A stretch of 64,000 nucleotides of DNA from JACVRW01 sp034664085. GTDB taxonomy: Bacteria; Actinomycetota; Thermoleophilia; Solirubrobacterales; Thermoleophilaceae. This document shows, piece after piece, positions 16,726-25,701 of this stretch (the stretch's first letter is position 1; every line of letters begins with the position of its first letter). The translations under genes were made by a program, and so were the position numbers. The stretch is taken from the NCBI GenBank assembly GCA_034664085.1, contig JAXDII010000001.1, positions 14,561 through 78,560 of the forward strand. The letters run 5' to 3'. The notes below the pieces were generated by a model. It did not search any database. It worked only from the letters and a program-made list of their open reading frames with translations, and was not told where the DNA came from.

Positions 16726-18207
16726 ATGGCGACCACCGGAGTGCCATCCGCGCCGCAGATACGCCTCCCTCCGCCCCGACTGTTCGTGGATGGCGAGTGG
16801 TGCGAGGCCGCGGACGGAGGACGCTTCGAGGTGCTGAACCCGGCAACCGAGGAGCGCATCGCGGAGGTCTCGGCGGCCACGCCGGACGACGTCGATCGGG
16901 CCGTTCGGGCCGCGCGCGCGCAGGTCGACACGGGGGAGTGGTCGCGCGTGTCGGGAAGCGACCGCGGGCGCATCCTCACGCGCGCAGCGGACCTGATCGA
17001 GCGTGACCTGGAGACGCTCGCGGCGCTGGAGGCGCTCGAGGTGGGCAAGCCCGTCCACGAGCCGAGGACGAGCGACATCCCGAACGCCGCCGAGACGTTC
17101 CGCCACTTCGCAGGGTGGGCCGACAAGATCCACGGACGGCAGATCCCGGTCCCGGACCTGCGCGGGCGGACGCGGCTCTCCTACACCAGACGGGAGCCGA
17201 TCGGGGTGGTCGGCGCGATCACCCCGTGGAACGCGCCCACGATGATCGCGTCGTGGAAGGTCGCGCCGGCCCTCGCGGCCGGCTGCACCGTGGTGCTCAA
17301 GCCCGCGCCCGATGCTCCGCTCGCGGCGCTTCACCTCGCGTTGCTGCTGGAGGAGGCGGGCCTCCCCGCCGGCGTACTGAACGTGGTCCCCGGATGGGGC
17401 AACGTCGCGGGGGACGCCCTGGTGCGCCACCCGGGGGTCGACAAGATCTCGTTCACGGGCAGCCCGGAGGTCGGTCGACGGATCGCGATGCTCGCCGGCG
17501 AGAGCCTCAAGGCCGTGGGCCTGGAGCTCGGCGGCAAGTCGCCTCAGATCGTCTTCGCGGACGCCGACATCGAGGCTACGTTGCCGATCGCCGCGCGCGC
17601 GATCTTCGCCAACCAGGGCGAGATCTGCGCCGCCGCCACGCGGGTGATCGTCGACAGGCGGATCAAGGACGACGTGGCGGCCGGCCTCGTGGAGGCCGCC
17701 CGGCGCATTCGCGTCGGTGATCCGTTCGAGGACGGCACGACGATGGGCGCGCTGATCAACGAGAGCCAGCTCGAGCGAGTGCTGGGGTACGTGCGGGCGG
17801 GCCTCGAGGACGGCGCAGAGCTGTTGGCAGGGGGCAGCCGGCTCGACCGGCGTGGCTACTTCGTCGAGCCCACCGTCTTCCTCGGGACGAACGACCAGAG
17901 GATCGCCCAGGAGGAGATCTTCGGTCCAGTCGGCACGGTCATCCCGTTCGACGATCCCGACGAAGCGATCAGGCTGGCGAACGACACGCCCTATGGCCTG
18001 TCGGCGGTGGTCTGGACCCGCGACCTCTCCCGCGCGCACGACACCGCCGCCCGCTTGCGATCGGGCGCCGTCTGGGTGAACGCAGCCGGTCCGCCGGATC
18101 CCCGCCTGCCGTGGGGCGGCGTGAAGACCAGCGGGATCGGTCGCGAGCTCGGCCTGGCGGGCATCGAGGCCAACACGTCCGAGAAGGTCGTGAACATCGT
18201 CCTCTGA
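16726..18207 (+). CDS. NAD(P)-dependent aldehyde dehydrogenase
   Basis: This 493-residue protein is a classic ALDH. It has the nucleotide-binding site TPWNAPTMIASWKVAPALAAG, the FTGSPEVGRRIA turn, the general base Glu in LELGGKSPQIV, the catalytic Cys in NQGEICAAATR, and the closing PWGGVKTSGIGRELG. It oxidises an aldehyde intermediate, in the style of betaine-, semialdehyde- or hydroxymuconic-semialdehyde dehydrogenases. It is divergent from the catabolic operon across the shared operator region. An ATG start is used; 16683-16725 holds no obvious strong ribosome site. Confidence 0.92.
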   Translation: MATTGVPSAPQIRLPPPRLFVDGEWCEAADGGRFEVLNPATEERIAEVSAATPDDVDRAVRAARAQVDTGEWSRVSGSDRGRILTRAADLIERDLETLAALEALEVGKPVHEPRTSDIPNAAETFRHFAGWADKIHGRQIPVPDLRGRTRLSYTRREPIGVVGAITPWNAPTMIASWKVAPALAAGCTVVLKPAPDAPLAALHLALLLEEAGLPAGVLNVVPGWGNVAGDALVRHPGVDKISFTGSPEVGRRIAMLAGESLKAVGLELGGKSPQIVFADADIEATLPIAARAIFANQGEICAAATRVIVDRRIKDDVAAGLVEAARRIRVGDPFEDGTTMGALINESQLERVLGYVRAGLEDGAELLAGGSRLDRRGYFVEPTVFLGTNDQRIAQEEIFGPVGTVIPFDDPDEAIRLANDTPYGLSAVVWTRDLSRAHDTAARLRSGAVWVNAAGPPDPRLPWGGVKTSGIGRELGLAGIEANTSEKVVNIVL

Positions 18208-18221
18208 CGGTCCCGGGCCGC

Positions 18222-18590
18222 TCAGTGCGCCAGGGAGACCCCGAGCCACGCGATCGCGAGCGATCCGATGAAGATCGCGCCCTCGAGCGCGTGCAGCTGC
18301 GGGCGGCGCATGTGCCAGACGACGAGCGCGGCCACCGCCGCGACGAGCGCCAGCTTGACCTGGAGCGTCCCGTTCTCCCACTGGTGGAAATGGGAGGCCA
18401 GCGAGATGCCGGTGCCGACCAGCACCGCGATCGCCACGAGCGTGCCCCAGCCGAAACGGCGGGCGATCGCGCGCAGCCGCTCGCGATCAGGGTCGCCGCG
18501 GAACGACGGCACAACGGCGGCGACGAGGACCAGCTGCCCGCCGATGAAGAACGCCATCGCGAGCAGATGGAGGTAGCGGACCAGCGTCAC
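18222..18590 (-). CDS. Small four-helix membrane protein, CopD/DUF2269-like
   Basis: This 122-residue protein has four predicted helices, starting VRYLHLLAMAFFIGGQLVLVAAVVP. The His in the first helix and the HFHQWENGTLQVKLALV stretch are typical of the small heme- or copper-associated CopD-like/DUF2269 membrane proteins. The GTG at 18590 overlaps the cupin stop (GTGA), so the two genes are coupled. Function is unknown. The open frame extends upstream antisense-like, but no membrane protein begins there. Confidence 0.7.
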   Translation of the reverse strand: MTLVRYLHLLAMAFFIGGQLVLVAAVVPSFRGDPDRERLRAIARRFGWGTLVAIAVLVGTGISLASHFHQWENGTLQVKLALVAAVAALVVWHMRRPQLHALEGAIFIGSLAIAWLGVSLAH

Positions 18591-18940
18591 CCTTGGTCGC
18601 TCAGGCCAGCTACCTGAAGAGGGCGCCGGCGCTTGTGCACCGAGAGGTAACGGATGCCGGCTGCTCCGGCGCGGATCACCCGCGAGCTGTCTTTCTCTAT
18701 CAGGAGGGCAGTGCCGGGTGCGAGCGCACGGTCCTGCTGGTCGACGATCGCCACACCGCCACCCTCCAGCACGATCAGCAGGACGTCGAGTTCGGTGTTC
18801 GTGTGCTCGGCCACCTCGTGACCGGCGGGCCAAGCCAAGAGCGTCGCGTTCAGGTCGGTGCTGGCCATCCCCCAGAGCGGGCCCGTCCCGTCGCGGGCCA
18901 GCAGTTCCACGCCGGCGTTCGCCAGCCGCTCGTCAGCCAT
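18587..18940 (-). CDS. Small single-domain cupin protein
   Basis: This 117-residue protein shows a cupin core: WPAGHEVAEHTNTELDVLLIVLEGGG (first metal-binding motif with HxxxEHxN spacing) and a second motif with ALAPGTALLIEKDSSRVIRAG. The usual second-motif His is not obvious, so metal binding may be weak. It may be a sensor or stabiliser rather than an enzyme. It is translated just before the membrane protein gene at 18222 and 12 bases after the VOC-protein gene, so 19327-18222 looks like one operon. Confidence 0.75.
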   Translation of the reverse strand: MADERLANAGVELLARDGTGPLWGMASTDLNATLLAWPAGHEVAEHTNTELDVLLIVLEGGGVAIVDQQDRALAPGTALLIEKDSSRVIRAGAAGIRYLSVHKRRRPLQVAGLSDQG

Positions 18941-18952
18941 CGCGCGCCGAGA

Positions 18953-19327
18953 CTACTCGGGCCGCGGCGCGTACCGGCAGTGCAGCATCAGCGCGTTCCC
19001 GTCCGGGTCCGCGAAGTGGGCCATGTGGCAGACGCCGCTGTCCATCGTGTCGGCGTGGAAGGTGACGCCCTGTGCCTCCAGCTCGGCGCGCGATGCCTCG
19101 ACGTCGTCGACGTGCAGCGCGATCGGGTGCTTGTGCCGCTGGAACTCGAGGCCGAACGCGTCGGACTGCATGACCGCGATGGTCAGGCTGCCGGTCTCGA
19201 ACTCGGCAGCGGGCATGTCGCCCCACTGCACCGAGCGCTCCAGCCCGAGCACGCTGCCGTAGAACTCGCTGGCCTTCTCGAAGTCGCGTGTGGGCACGGT
19301 GATGAAGTCGACGCCGGTGATCTGCAT
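18953..19327 (-). CDS. VOC-superfamily (glyoxalase/bleomycin-resistance fold) protein
   Basis: This 124-residue protein has the two beta-alpha-beta-beta-beta modules of the VOC fold. It shows ITGVDFITVPTRDFEKASEFYGSVLGL at the start, PIALHVDDVEASRAELEAQGV in the middle, and HMAHFADPDGNALMLHCRY at the end. His and Glu-like ligands are scattered as in metal-dependent members. Substrate unknown. It is the first gene of a small minus operon with the cupin and membrane protein. Confidence 0.85.
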   Translation of the reverse strand: MQITGVDFITVPTRDFEKASEFYGSVLGLERSVQWGDMPAAEFETGSLTIAVMQSDAFGLEFQRHKHPIALHVDDVEASRAELEAQGVTFHADTMDSGVCHMAHFADPDGNALMLHCRYAPRPE

Positions 19328-19434
19328 CGTGTCTCCCTACCGCCGCGAGGGGCTATGGTCAAGGGACAGAGTTCGCTCGCCAGGTCATCCCCTCTCCTCC
19401 CGCGCGACCCGCCATCGAGGGGACGAAGGAAACG

Positions 19435-19635
19435 ATGGGAGACAGCTCCCAGCTCGACGAACTACGCGAGGAAGCGCGCTACCGGCGCGAGCGCCTCGAG
19501 CTGTACCGCGCGCGGCTCTACGCCGGCCGCGCGGGCAACCGCGACAGGCTCGCGGACCTCGAGCGCGAGCACGCCGGAGCGCAAGCACGCTTCGCGCGCG
19601 CGAACGCCCGGGCACGAGAGGAGACAGTGGAATGA
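19435..19635 (+). CDS. Small charged coiled-coil protein
   Basis: This 66-residue protein is almost entirely Arg/Glu/Leu/Ala-rich helix (LDELREEARYRRERLELYRARLY), consistent with a short coiled coil. GAAGGAAA just upstream supports the ATG at 19435. Its stop overlaps the next start (ATGA), so it is translated together with the protein at 19632. No known domain recognised. The coupling suggests a partner or scaffold role, not proven. Confidence 0.65.
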   Translation: MGDSSQLDELREEARYRRERLELYRARLYAGRAGNRDRLADLEREHAGAQARFARANARAREETVE

Positions 19636-20123
19636 GGATCACCGACCGACTGCACATCGGCGCGCGCCACGCCCCCGACGCCGACACCGCGCCTGAAGAT
19701 CCGGGCACCCCCGAGGCGCTCCCGATCGCCGGCTACGACGGTCTCGACGCGAAGCAGGTGACCGCGCACTTCCGCGAGCTCTCGCAGCTCGACCTGGCCG
19801 AGATCGAGGGCTACGAGCGCTCCCACCGCAACCGTCCCGTGGTGCTCGACAAGCTGCGCTACATGCGCAGCCCCGAGCCGGTGCCTGGCTACGACGCCCT
19901 GGAGCCGGAGGAGGTCGTGCGCCTGCTCGACGGCGCGGACGCGGCCAGGGTCCGGGCGATTCGCGACTACGAGGGCAAGTTCCGCGACCGCCGCCTGGTG
20001 ATGGGCGCGGCGGCCCAAGCCCTTCCCAAGGCCGCCGCGAACCTAGGCGAGCAGGAGCGCCGCGACGAGAAGGCGCTGCGCACCCGAACGGGCATTCAGG
20101 ACCGCTCCGACCGCCTGTCCTGA
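19632..20123 (+). CDS. Helical protein with two PGYD-type repeats (DUF8129-like)
   Basis: This 163-residue soluble protein holds two tandem copies of a helical unit of about 45 residues. They are IAGYDGLDAKQVTAHFRELS...EIEGYERSHRNRPVVLDKL (about residues 31-76) and VPGYDALEPEEVVRLLDGAD...AIRDYEGKFRDRRLVM (about 84-128). This GYD...L...E/DxYExxxxxR unit is widespread in actinobacteria as a short helical module of unknown function. Its ATG overlaps the coiled-coil gene stop. A strong hairpin follows the gene. Confidence 0.7.
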   Translation: MRITDRLHIGARHAPDADTAPEDPGTPEALPIAGYDGLDAKQVTAHFRELSQLDLAEIEGYERSHRNRPVVLDKLRYMRSPEPVPGYDALEPEEVVRLLDGADAARVRAIRDYEGKFRDRRLVMGAAAQALPKAAANLGEQERRDEKALRTRTGIQDRSDRLS

Positions 20124-20134
20124 CGCCGGCAGCG

Positions 20135-20160
20135 AGCAGGGCGGCCGTAGCCGCCCTGCT
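20135..20160. terminator. Bidirectional hairpin terminator
   Basis: A perfect 11-base stem (AGCAGGGCGGC at 20135-20145, complement at 20150-20160) with a 4-base loop CGTA lies between two convergent genes. It could end transcription from both sides. There is no long T run, as is usual in such GC-rich genomes. Confidence 0.7.
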
Positions 20161-20173
20161 TGCGGGCCGCCAC

Positions 20174-22480
20174 TTAGAGCGGAGCCGGCACCCGCTGCGG
20201 CTCTTGGACCGGGGGATCCTTGGGCGTGGCCGGCGGGGGCTCGTCGCGCCCGGCGCCCACGTGCGGCAGCCACTCGAGCCAGCTCGGCAGGTACCAGTTC
20301 CAGTCGCCGAGCAGCTTCATCGACGCGGGCAGCAGGACGCCGCGGATGATCGTCGCGTCGATCAGGACCGCCACGGCCAGCCCGAGCCCGAGCTCCTTGA
20401 AGTCGATGAACGCCAGGGTCACGAAGACCGCGAACACCCCGACCATGACGAACGCTGCGCTGGTCACGGTTCCGGCGGTCGTCGAGATCCCCTGCTTCAC
20501 GGCCTCGTCGGTCGCCATCCCGCGGTCATAGAGCTCCTTGACCCGGGAGAGGATGAACACGTGGTAGTCCATCGAGAGGCCGAACAGGACGACGAACAGG
20601 AAGAGCGGCAGCCAGTTCGTCACCCCGCCGTTTGAGGTGAACCCCAGCAGCGACTCCCCGTTGCCCTTCTGGAAGACCAGCACGAGCACGCCGTACGCGG
20701 CTCCGACAGAGAAGAGGTTGAGGATGATCGCCTTGATCGGGATCACGACCGACCGGAAGGTCACCAGCAGCAGCAGGAACGCGAGCGCGAACACGAACGC
20801 GAAGATCAGCGGCAGCCTGCTGTTGAGCTGGCTGGCGAAGTCCTGCGAGCTGGCCGCGTCGCCGGTCACGTTGACCGTGGTCCCATCGACCCGCCCGACG
20901 GTCGCCGGGATGATCGTGTCCCGGAGCTCGGTCAGGGCGTCGGTCGACGGGGCGTCGGTGCCGTTGCCTTGGGTCGGGACGTCGATCTGGGCGACCGTGC
21001 CGTCTGCGCTGTAGGTGACCTCGGTTCCGCGCCGGAAGCCCTCCGCACCCTGGACCTCTCCGCGCAGAGCGGCGATGCCGGCCGCCGTTGCGCCGGAGCG
21101 CACGTCGTCCGCCTCGACGACCACGGTCGCAGTGACGCCCTCGGCCGGGAACGCCTGCTTGACCTTGTTGTAGGTCTGGATGACGGGAACGTCCTGCGGC
21201 AGCTCGTCGATGCCGCTCGTGACGATCTTCATCTGGAGCGCGGGAATCGCCAGCGCCACCAGGAGCCCGCCGGCGAGCAGGATCGACAGGCCCGGGCGCC
21301 GCATGACCCGGCCGGTGATGGCCGTCCAGAAGCGCGACTGGCCGGCGGGGCGCCGCCGGCGGCCGATCAGGGGTATGCGTCCCTTCTCGACCCGGTCTCC
21401 GAGCCAGGACAGCATCGCCGGCAGCACGGTCAGCGACGCGAACATGGCGATCGCGACCACGAGGATCGTGCCCTCGGCGAACGAGATGAACGCCTTGTCG
21501 CCGCTGATGAACATCCCGGCCATCGCGACGATCACGGTCACGCCGGAGATGAGAACGGCTCGCCCGGAGGTCGCCGCGGCGGCCTCCAGGGCCGCGCGCG
21601 GGCTGCGCCCGGCGGCGCGTTCCTCGCGCTCCCTGCGCAGGTAGAAGAGCGAGTAGTCGACGCCCACCGCGAGACCGATCAGCAGGACGACCGCGGGCAG
21701 GTTGGAGTCCGCCGGGAAGAGATGGCTCGTGATCGCGACCAGGCCGAGCGCGGCCATCACGGACGTGACCCCGATCAGCAGTGGCAGCCCCGCGGCCACC
21801 AGTGTGCCGAAGGTGAGGGTGAGGATGATCAGCGTGATCGGCAGGGACAGCATCCCGGCCTTCGCGAGGTCGTCGTTGATGACCGCGTCGATCGCCTCGT
21901 CGGCGCTGGCGCCGCCGAACTGCTCGACCGCCAGGTCCGGGTGCTTGTCCTGGACGGCGGCGACCGCAGCGAGGCTGGGGTCGACGCGGTCCGCTGCCTC
22001 GGTCGAGTCGCCGGCGATCTCGAACCCGACCAGGGCGGCGTGCCCGTCGGCGGAGACCTCGCTGTCGCCGGTGAGCGGCGACGTCACGTTCTCGACGTAC
22101 CTCAGCTGGGAAAGACGGCCGGTCACGTCCTCGATCGCTGCCCGGAACTCGGGATCCTCGATGGTGAGGTCGTCGCTCTGCACGTAGACGACCTCTTCGA
22201 TCGGCCTCAGGCCGGCGTTGTCGAGCGCCTGCTCGGCATCGTGCGACTCACCGGAGAACTGATCGATGTCGGAGATGTCCTTCTGCCCGATCACGTTCAT
22301 GCCGACCGCGAACACGAGCAGGACGCACACGAGCCACCCGAAGATGGCCGTCTTGCGGTGCCGGCTGCTCCAGCGGGCCATGCGGGCCGCCAGGTTGTGC
22401 GCAGGCGGCGGCGAGGCCGCGTTCCCCGTCCGGTTGGGCTCGCTCCGGTCAGGGTCGTTCTGGATGATGCGAGTCCTCAT
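20174..22480 (-). CDS. MMPL-family (RND superfamily) exporter
   Basis: This 768-residue membrane protein has the MMPL layout of two repeats: one helix, a large extracellular domain, then five helices. The first helix is KTAIFGWLVCVLLVFAVGM. The first helix bundle includes VDYSLFYLRREREERAAGR, the conserved proton-path Asp-Tyr. The second repeat carries LFGLSMDYHVFILSRVKELYD. Such proteins export lipids, drugs or cell-envelope precursors using the proton gradient. It is the last gene of the kinase/regulator/membrane-protein/exporter operon. The tail is Pro-rich. Cargo unknown. Confidence 0.9.
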   Translation of the reverse strand: MRTRIIQNDPDRSEPNRTGNAASPPPAHNLAARMARWSSRHRKTAIFGWLVCVLLVFAVGMNVIGQKDISDIDQFSGESHDAEQALDNAGLRPIEEVVYVQSDDLTIEDPEFRAAIEDVTGRLSQLRYVENVTSPLTGDSEVSADGHAALVGFEIAGDSTEAADRVDPSLAAVAAVQDKHPDLAVEQFGGASADEAIDAVINDDLAKAGMLSLPITLIILTLTFGTLVAAGLPLLIGVTSVMAALGLVAITSHLFPADSNLPAVVLLIGLAVGVDYSLFYLRREREERAAGRSPRAALEAAAATSGRAVLISGVTVIVAMAGMFISGDKAFISFAEGTILVVAIAMFASLTVLPAMLSWLGDRVEKGRIPLIGRRRRPAGQSRFWTAITGRVMRRPGLSILLAGGLLVALAIPALQMKIVTSGIDELPQDVPVIQTYNKVKQAFPAEGVTATVVVEADDVRSGATAAGIAALRGEVQGAEGFRRGTEVTYSADGTVAQIDVPTQGNGTDAPSTDALTELRDTIIPATVGRVDGTTVNVTGDAASSQDFASQLNSRLPLIFAFVFALAFLLLLVTFRSVVIPIKAIILNLFSVGAAYGVLVLVFQKGNGESLLGFTSNGGVTNWLPLFLFVVLFGLSMDYHVFILSRVKELYDRGMATDEAVKQGISTTAGTVTSAAFVMVGVFAVFVTLAFIDFKELGLGLAVAVLIDATIIRGVLLPASMKLLGDWNWYLPSWLEWLPHVGAGRDEPPPATPKDPPVQEPQRVPAPL

Positions 22481-22511
22481 CGGAGTTCCTCTCGGGGTGG
22501 GTGGGGGTCGG

Positions 22512-23183
22512 TCACGCGGGATCCGGCTGGGGAACGAAGGTGGGCAGTCGCGCCGCCGCGCGGCCTCGGAGGGCGAGAAGGACCGCGGCGATGACCAGGG
22601 CCAGGCCGACGGGTCCGAACGGGGTCACGTGGATCGCCACGAGCGGCGCGGACAGGCCCAGCAGGATCGGGACCGCGATCGATGCGCCCGCGCGGCGATG
22701 GAGGGCGATCCCCGCGGCGAGGAAGGCGACTATCAGCGCGGCGCTGCCGATGGCGGTGAGAACGCCGGGGTCGGCGAGCAGCTTGTTCTCGCTGAAGTCC
22801 TGGACGAGCTGCGCGCCGGTCGCCCGCTCCGCTGCGGGGAGCGCGTTGACCTCGTTGACGAGGATGCCGTTGCCGACGCCCATCAGCACCTCGAAGGCGC
22901 CGTAGAACACGGCAAAGACCGCCAGCGCGATCCGGCTGACCAGCGCCGCGGGGCCGCTGACACCGCGCAGCAGCAGGAGGAACACCCCGGCCGTCAGCGG
23001 TATGAACAGCATCATGCCGAGGTGGACCGCCTGCCAGGCGGTCACCTGGTCCTTCAGGATCGGGTAGTACTCGTCGCCGTCGCCGGTGGGATGGAAAAGC
23101 AGCAGCACCGCCCACAGGAGCGGGACGCCGATCAGGAAGACGGTCTCCGGGGGGCTGAAGGCCCTGTTGTTGGGCGTGCTCAT
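22512..23183 (-). CDS. Six-helix membrane protein of unknown function
   Basis: This 223-residue protein has about six hydrophobic helices (for example VFLIGVPLLWAVLLLFHP and GMMLFIPLTAGVFLLLL). A charged loop sits in the middle (VNALPAAERATGAQLVQDF). No catalytic motif is recognised. It sits 31 bases before the MMPL exporter gene and 102 bases after the response regulator gene, so it is probably co-expressed and may be an accessory subunit or a second target of the two-component system. Confidence 0.75.
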   Translation of the reverse strand: MSTPNNRAFSPPETVFLIGVPLLWAVLLLFHPTGDGDEYYPILKDQVTAWQAVHLGMMLFIPLTAGVFLLLLRGVSGPAALVSRIALAVFAVFYGAFEVLMGVGNGILVNEVNALPAAERATGAQLVQDFSENKLLADPGVLTAIGSAALIVAFLAAGIALHRRAGASIAVPILLGLSAPLVAIHVTPFGPVGLALVIAAVLLALRGRAAARLPTFVPQPDPA

Positions 23184-23246
23184 CGCTGTTCGCTCAGGGA
23201 CGGAGGCTCAAACCTCCCACCCGCGGCCGGCGTGCGGAAGCCGGGA

Positions 23247-23258
23247 AACTGGCCAGTT
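23247..23258. promoter_or_regulatory. Perfect palindrome AACTGGCCAGTT upstream of the membrane protein gene
   Basis: This 12-base perfect palindrome lies 64 bases before the start of the membrane protein/MMPL pair and just after the response regulator stop. A site for the LuxR-type regulator is a reasonable guess. No matching second copy was noticed in the window. Confidence 0.3.
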
Positions 23259-23285
23259 CGGGGGGCGGGTTTCTGGTGGGGTGCC

Positions 23286-23930
23286 TCAGGAGCGCAGGAA
23301 CAGCAGCACCGCGAGCACGCGCCGCGATTCGCTTCCCGTGGACGGCAGCCCGAGCTTGGCGAAGACGCTGGAGACGTACTTCTCGACGGCCCGGAGCGTG
23401 ATCACGAGCGCGTCTGCGATGCCCTGGTTGGAGCTGCCCGTGGCCATCAGCTCCAGCACCTCGCGCTCGCGCGGCGTCAGGTCGGCGAGCGGGTCGTCGC
23501 TGCGCCGGCGGTCCAGCAGCGTCGACACGATGATCGGATCGAGCGCCGAGCCGCCGGCGGCGACGCGCCGTATCGCGCCCACGAACTCCCTGACGTCGCC
23601 GATGCGGTCCTTGAGCAGGTACCCCACCCCGTCCGCCGACTCCGCCAGCAGCTTCATCGCCAGACCGAGCTCCACGTACTGCGACAGCACGAGCACTCCC
23701 ATGTCGGGATGCCTGGCACGAAGCTCGAGTGCCGCCCGCAGGCCCTCGTCGGTGTGGGTCGGCGGCAGGCGGATGTCCACCACCGCCACGTCGGGGCCGT
23801 GGCTGTCGACCTTGAGCATCAGCTCGTCGGCATCCCCGCACTGGGCGACGACCTCCAGGCCTGCGTCGCCGAGCAGGCGTGCGAGGCCTTCGCGAAGCAG
23901 CACGCTGTCCTCGGCGATCGCTACGCGCAC
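23286..23930 (-). CDS. NarL/LuxR-type response regulator
   Basis: This 214-residue protein has an N-terminal receiver (RVAIAEDSVLLREGLARLLG, phosphoacceptor Asp in VAVVDIRLPP, Lys in YLLKDRIGD). The C-terminal LuxR helix-turn-helix reads LTPREREVLELMATGSSNQGIA and ALVITLRAVEKYVSSVFAKLGL. Its start overlaps the end of the histidine kinase gene by ten bases, the normal arrangement for a cognate pair. It probably controls the downstream membrane protein and MMPL exporter. Confidence 0.93.
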   Translation of the reverse strand: MRVAIAEDSVLLREGLARLLGDAGLEVVAQCGDADELMLKVDSHGPDVAVVDIRLPPTHTDEGLRAALELRARHPDMGVLVLSQYVELGLAMKLLAESADGVGYLLKDRIGDVREFVGAIRRVAAGGSALDPIIVSTLLDRRRSDDPLADLTPREREVLELMATGSSNQGIADALVITLRAVEKYVSSVFAKLGLPSTGSESRRVLAVLLFLRS

Positions 23931-25690
23931 GGCAGGTCCGCCCTCACGCGCGTGCCGCCCCCGAGCGGTGTCCAGACGCGCAGCCGGCCGCCGAGCGCCT
24001 CGACGCGGTCGGCGAGGCCGCGCAGGCCGCTGCCGCGCTCGCTGTCAGCGCCGCCCACTCCGTTGTCGACGATCTCAACGACGAGCACGCCGTTCGTCCG
24101 GGCCACGTCCACCGTCGCGGAGCTCGCCTCCGCGTGCTTGCCGATGTTGGCGAGGCTCTCGCAGACGACGTAGTAGGCCGCGACCTCGAGCTGCTCCTCG
24201 ACCCTTCCGCGCAGCCGCACCGTCAGCTCGACGGGTATCGGCGCGCCCGCCGCCAGGGACTCGAGGGCGACACCCAGCCCATGGCCGCTGACCACCGCCG
24301 GGTGGAGGCCGCGCGCGACGCCGCGCAGCTCCTCGAGCGACAGCGCGATCTCGGCCCTCGCCCGATGGAGGCGAGCCGTGGCGTCGGGATCTGAACCCAG
24401 CCGCGCTTCGAGCACGCCCAACTCGAGCGAGAGCGCGATCAGCCGCTGCTGGGCGCCGTCGTGGAGGTCGCGCTCCAGCCGCTGGCGCTCCTTCTGTCCG
24501 GCTTCGATGACCCGCCCGCGCGAGCCTCGCAGCTCTTCGAGGCGGCCTCTCAGCTCCGCCTGCAGGCGCCCGTTCTCGAGCGCTATCCCGGCAGCCGCGC
24601 TCACGGCGTCGAGCAGCTCCGGCTCGTCGTCGAGCGACCGGTCGTGGAGCAGCGCCGCCACGTGGGCTCCGTCTCGATCGACCAGGGTGGCGGTCGCCCT
24701 CCCGGCCTCCGGGCGCGGCAGCTCCACCGGCCGCCCCTGCAAGTCGGCCCAGCGTTCGAACTCGGGCAGCCAGTACGCCAGGGTCAGCGATGGATCGCGG
24801 AGGGCGCGCGCGAGCGCGTCTGGAAGCTCCGCCGGCGCCGGCTCGGCGCGCAGCTCGACCATCAGCTCGCCGACCGCCGAGCGCGCCAGCCGGGCGTGCA
24901 GGAGCCCAACCAGGAAGGCCGCCGGCGCCAGGCCGATCACCACGAAGGTGATCCGCCGGATCGTCTCGAAGCCGGAGGCCTCGAACGCTGCCGACAGGAA
25001 CAGTGCGGCGATCATCACGAGGGCGATGGCGAAGCCGTCGATCAGAAGCACGGCGGAGCGGCGCAGCGGCCGGCCGGCGCGCCGTCTGCGGGCGACCAAC
25101 AGGACGACTCCGGCCAGGGAGAAGACGCTGAGCGCTACGAGTTGACCGCGCAGCAGCGATTCGGCCGCGCCCGGCTCGTCGGCGACGGCGAGCAGGTTGT
25201 CCGGGCCGAAGCCGCCGAGTGCCATCCCGGCCAGCTCGAGTCCGACCGCCGTGAAGTACCCGGCGCCTACGAGGGCCCGCTCGGCCCGCGACTCCAGGCG
25301 GCCGCTGGGGAACGCCAGGAACACGTGCAGGAACAGCACCGCCGGCAACAGGTCGAACGCCTGGCCGATCGTGAACGGGAGCGCGGTGTTCGCCCAGGCG
25401 AGCGTCCCGGCGAAGGCGACGAATCCGGCCGCGACCATGAGCGGCCCGAAGCGGCTGTCGGGGCGCCGGCGCCAGGCGATCAGGCCGCCGAGGACGTACG
25501 GGAGCGTGATCCAGCCCATCAACAGGGCCTGCAGCTCTGCGGGCTCGGGGACGTGATCGCTCGATACCGCGAGTGCGAACGAGCAGGCCGCGGCCACCAG
25601 CCCTGCGACCGCCATCGCCCAGAGCACAGGGCCCGGAGGCGCCCGCGTAGCGCCCGTGTGGGCGCTCCACGGCACTGCGGAGGCGGCCAT
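23921..25690 (-). CDS. NarL/DesK-type membrane sensor histidine kinase
   Basis: This 589-residue kinase begins with about eight to ten membrane helices (residues about 20-290). A GAF-like soluble segment follows (TATLVDRDGAHVAALLHDRS). The HisKA_3 dimerisation box ERQRLERDLHDGAQQRLIAL carries the phospho-accepting His. The ATPase domain has NIGKHAEASSATVDV (N box) and VEIVDNGVGGADSERGSGLRGL (G boxes). The many-helix sensor suggests a signal within the membrane, such as lipid state or a hydrophobic compound. Confidence 0.92.
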   Translation of the reverse strand: MAASAVPWSAHTGATRAPPGPVLWAMAVAGLVAAACSFALAVSSDHVPEPAELQALLMGWITLPYVLGGLIAWRRRPDSRFGPLMVAAGFVAFAGTLAWANTALPFTIGQAFDLLPAVLFLHVFLAFPSGRLESRAERALVGAGYFTAVGLELAGMALGGFGPDNLLAVADEPGAAESLLRGQLVALSVFSLAGVVLLVARRRRAGRPLRRSAVLLIDGFAIALVMIAALFLSAAFEASGFETIRRITFVVIGLAPAAFLVGLLHARLARSAVGELMVELRAEPAPAELPDALARALRDPSLTLAYWLPEFERWADLQGRPVELPRPEAGRATATLVDRDGAHVAALLHDRSLDDEPELLDAVSAAAGIALENGRLQAELRGRLEELRGSRGRVIEAGQKERQRLERDLHDGAQQRLIALSLELGVLEARLGSDPDATARLHRARAEIALSLEELRGVARGLHPAVVSGHGLGVALESLAAGAPIPVELTVRLRGRVEEQLEVAAYYVVCESLANIGKHAEASSATVDVARTNGVLVVEIVDNGVGGADSERGSGLRGLADRVEALGGRLRVWTPLGGGTRVRADLPCA

Positions 25691-25701
25691 TTCTCTCCTC
25701 C

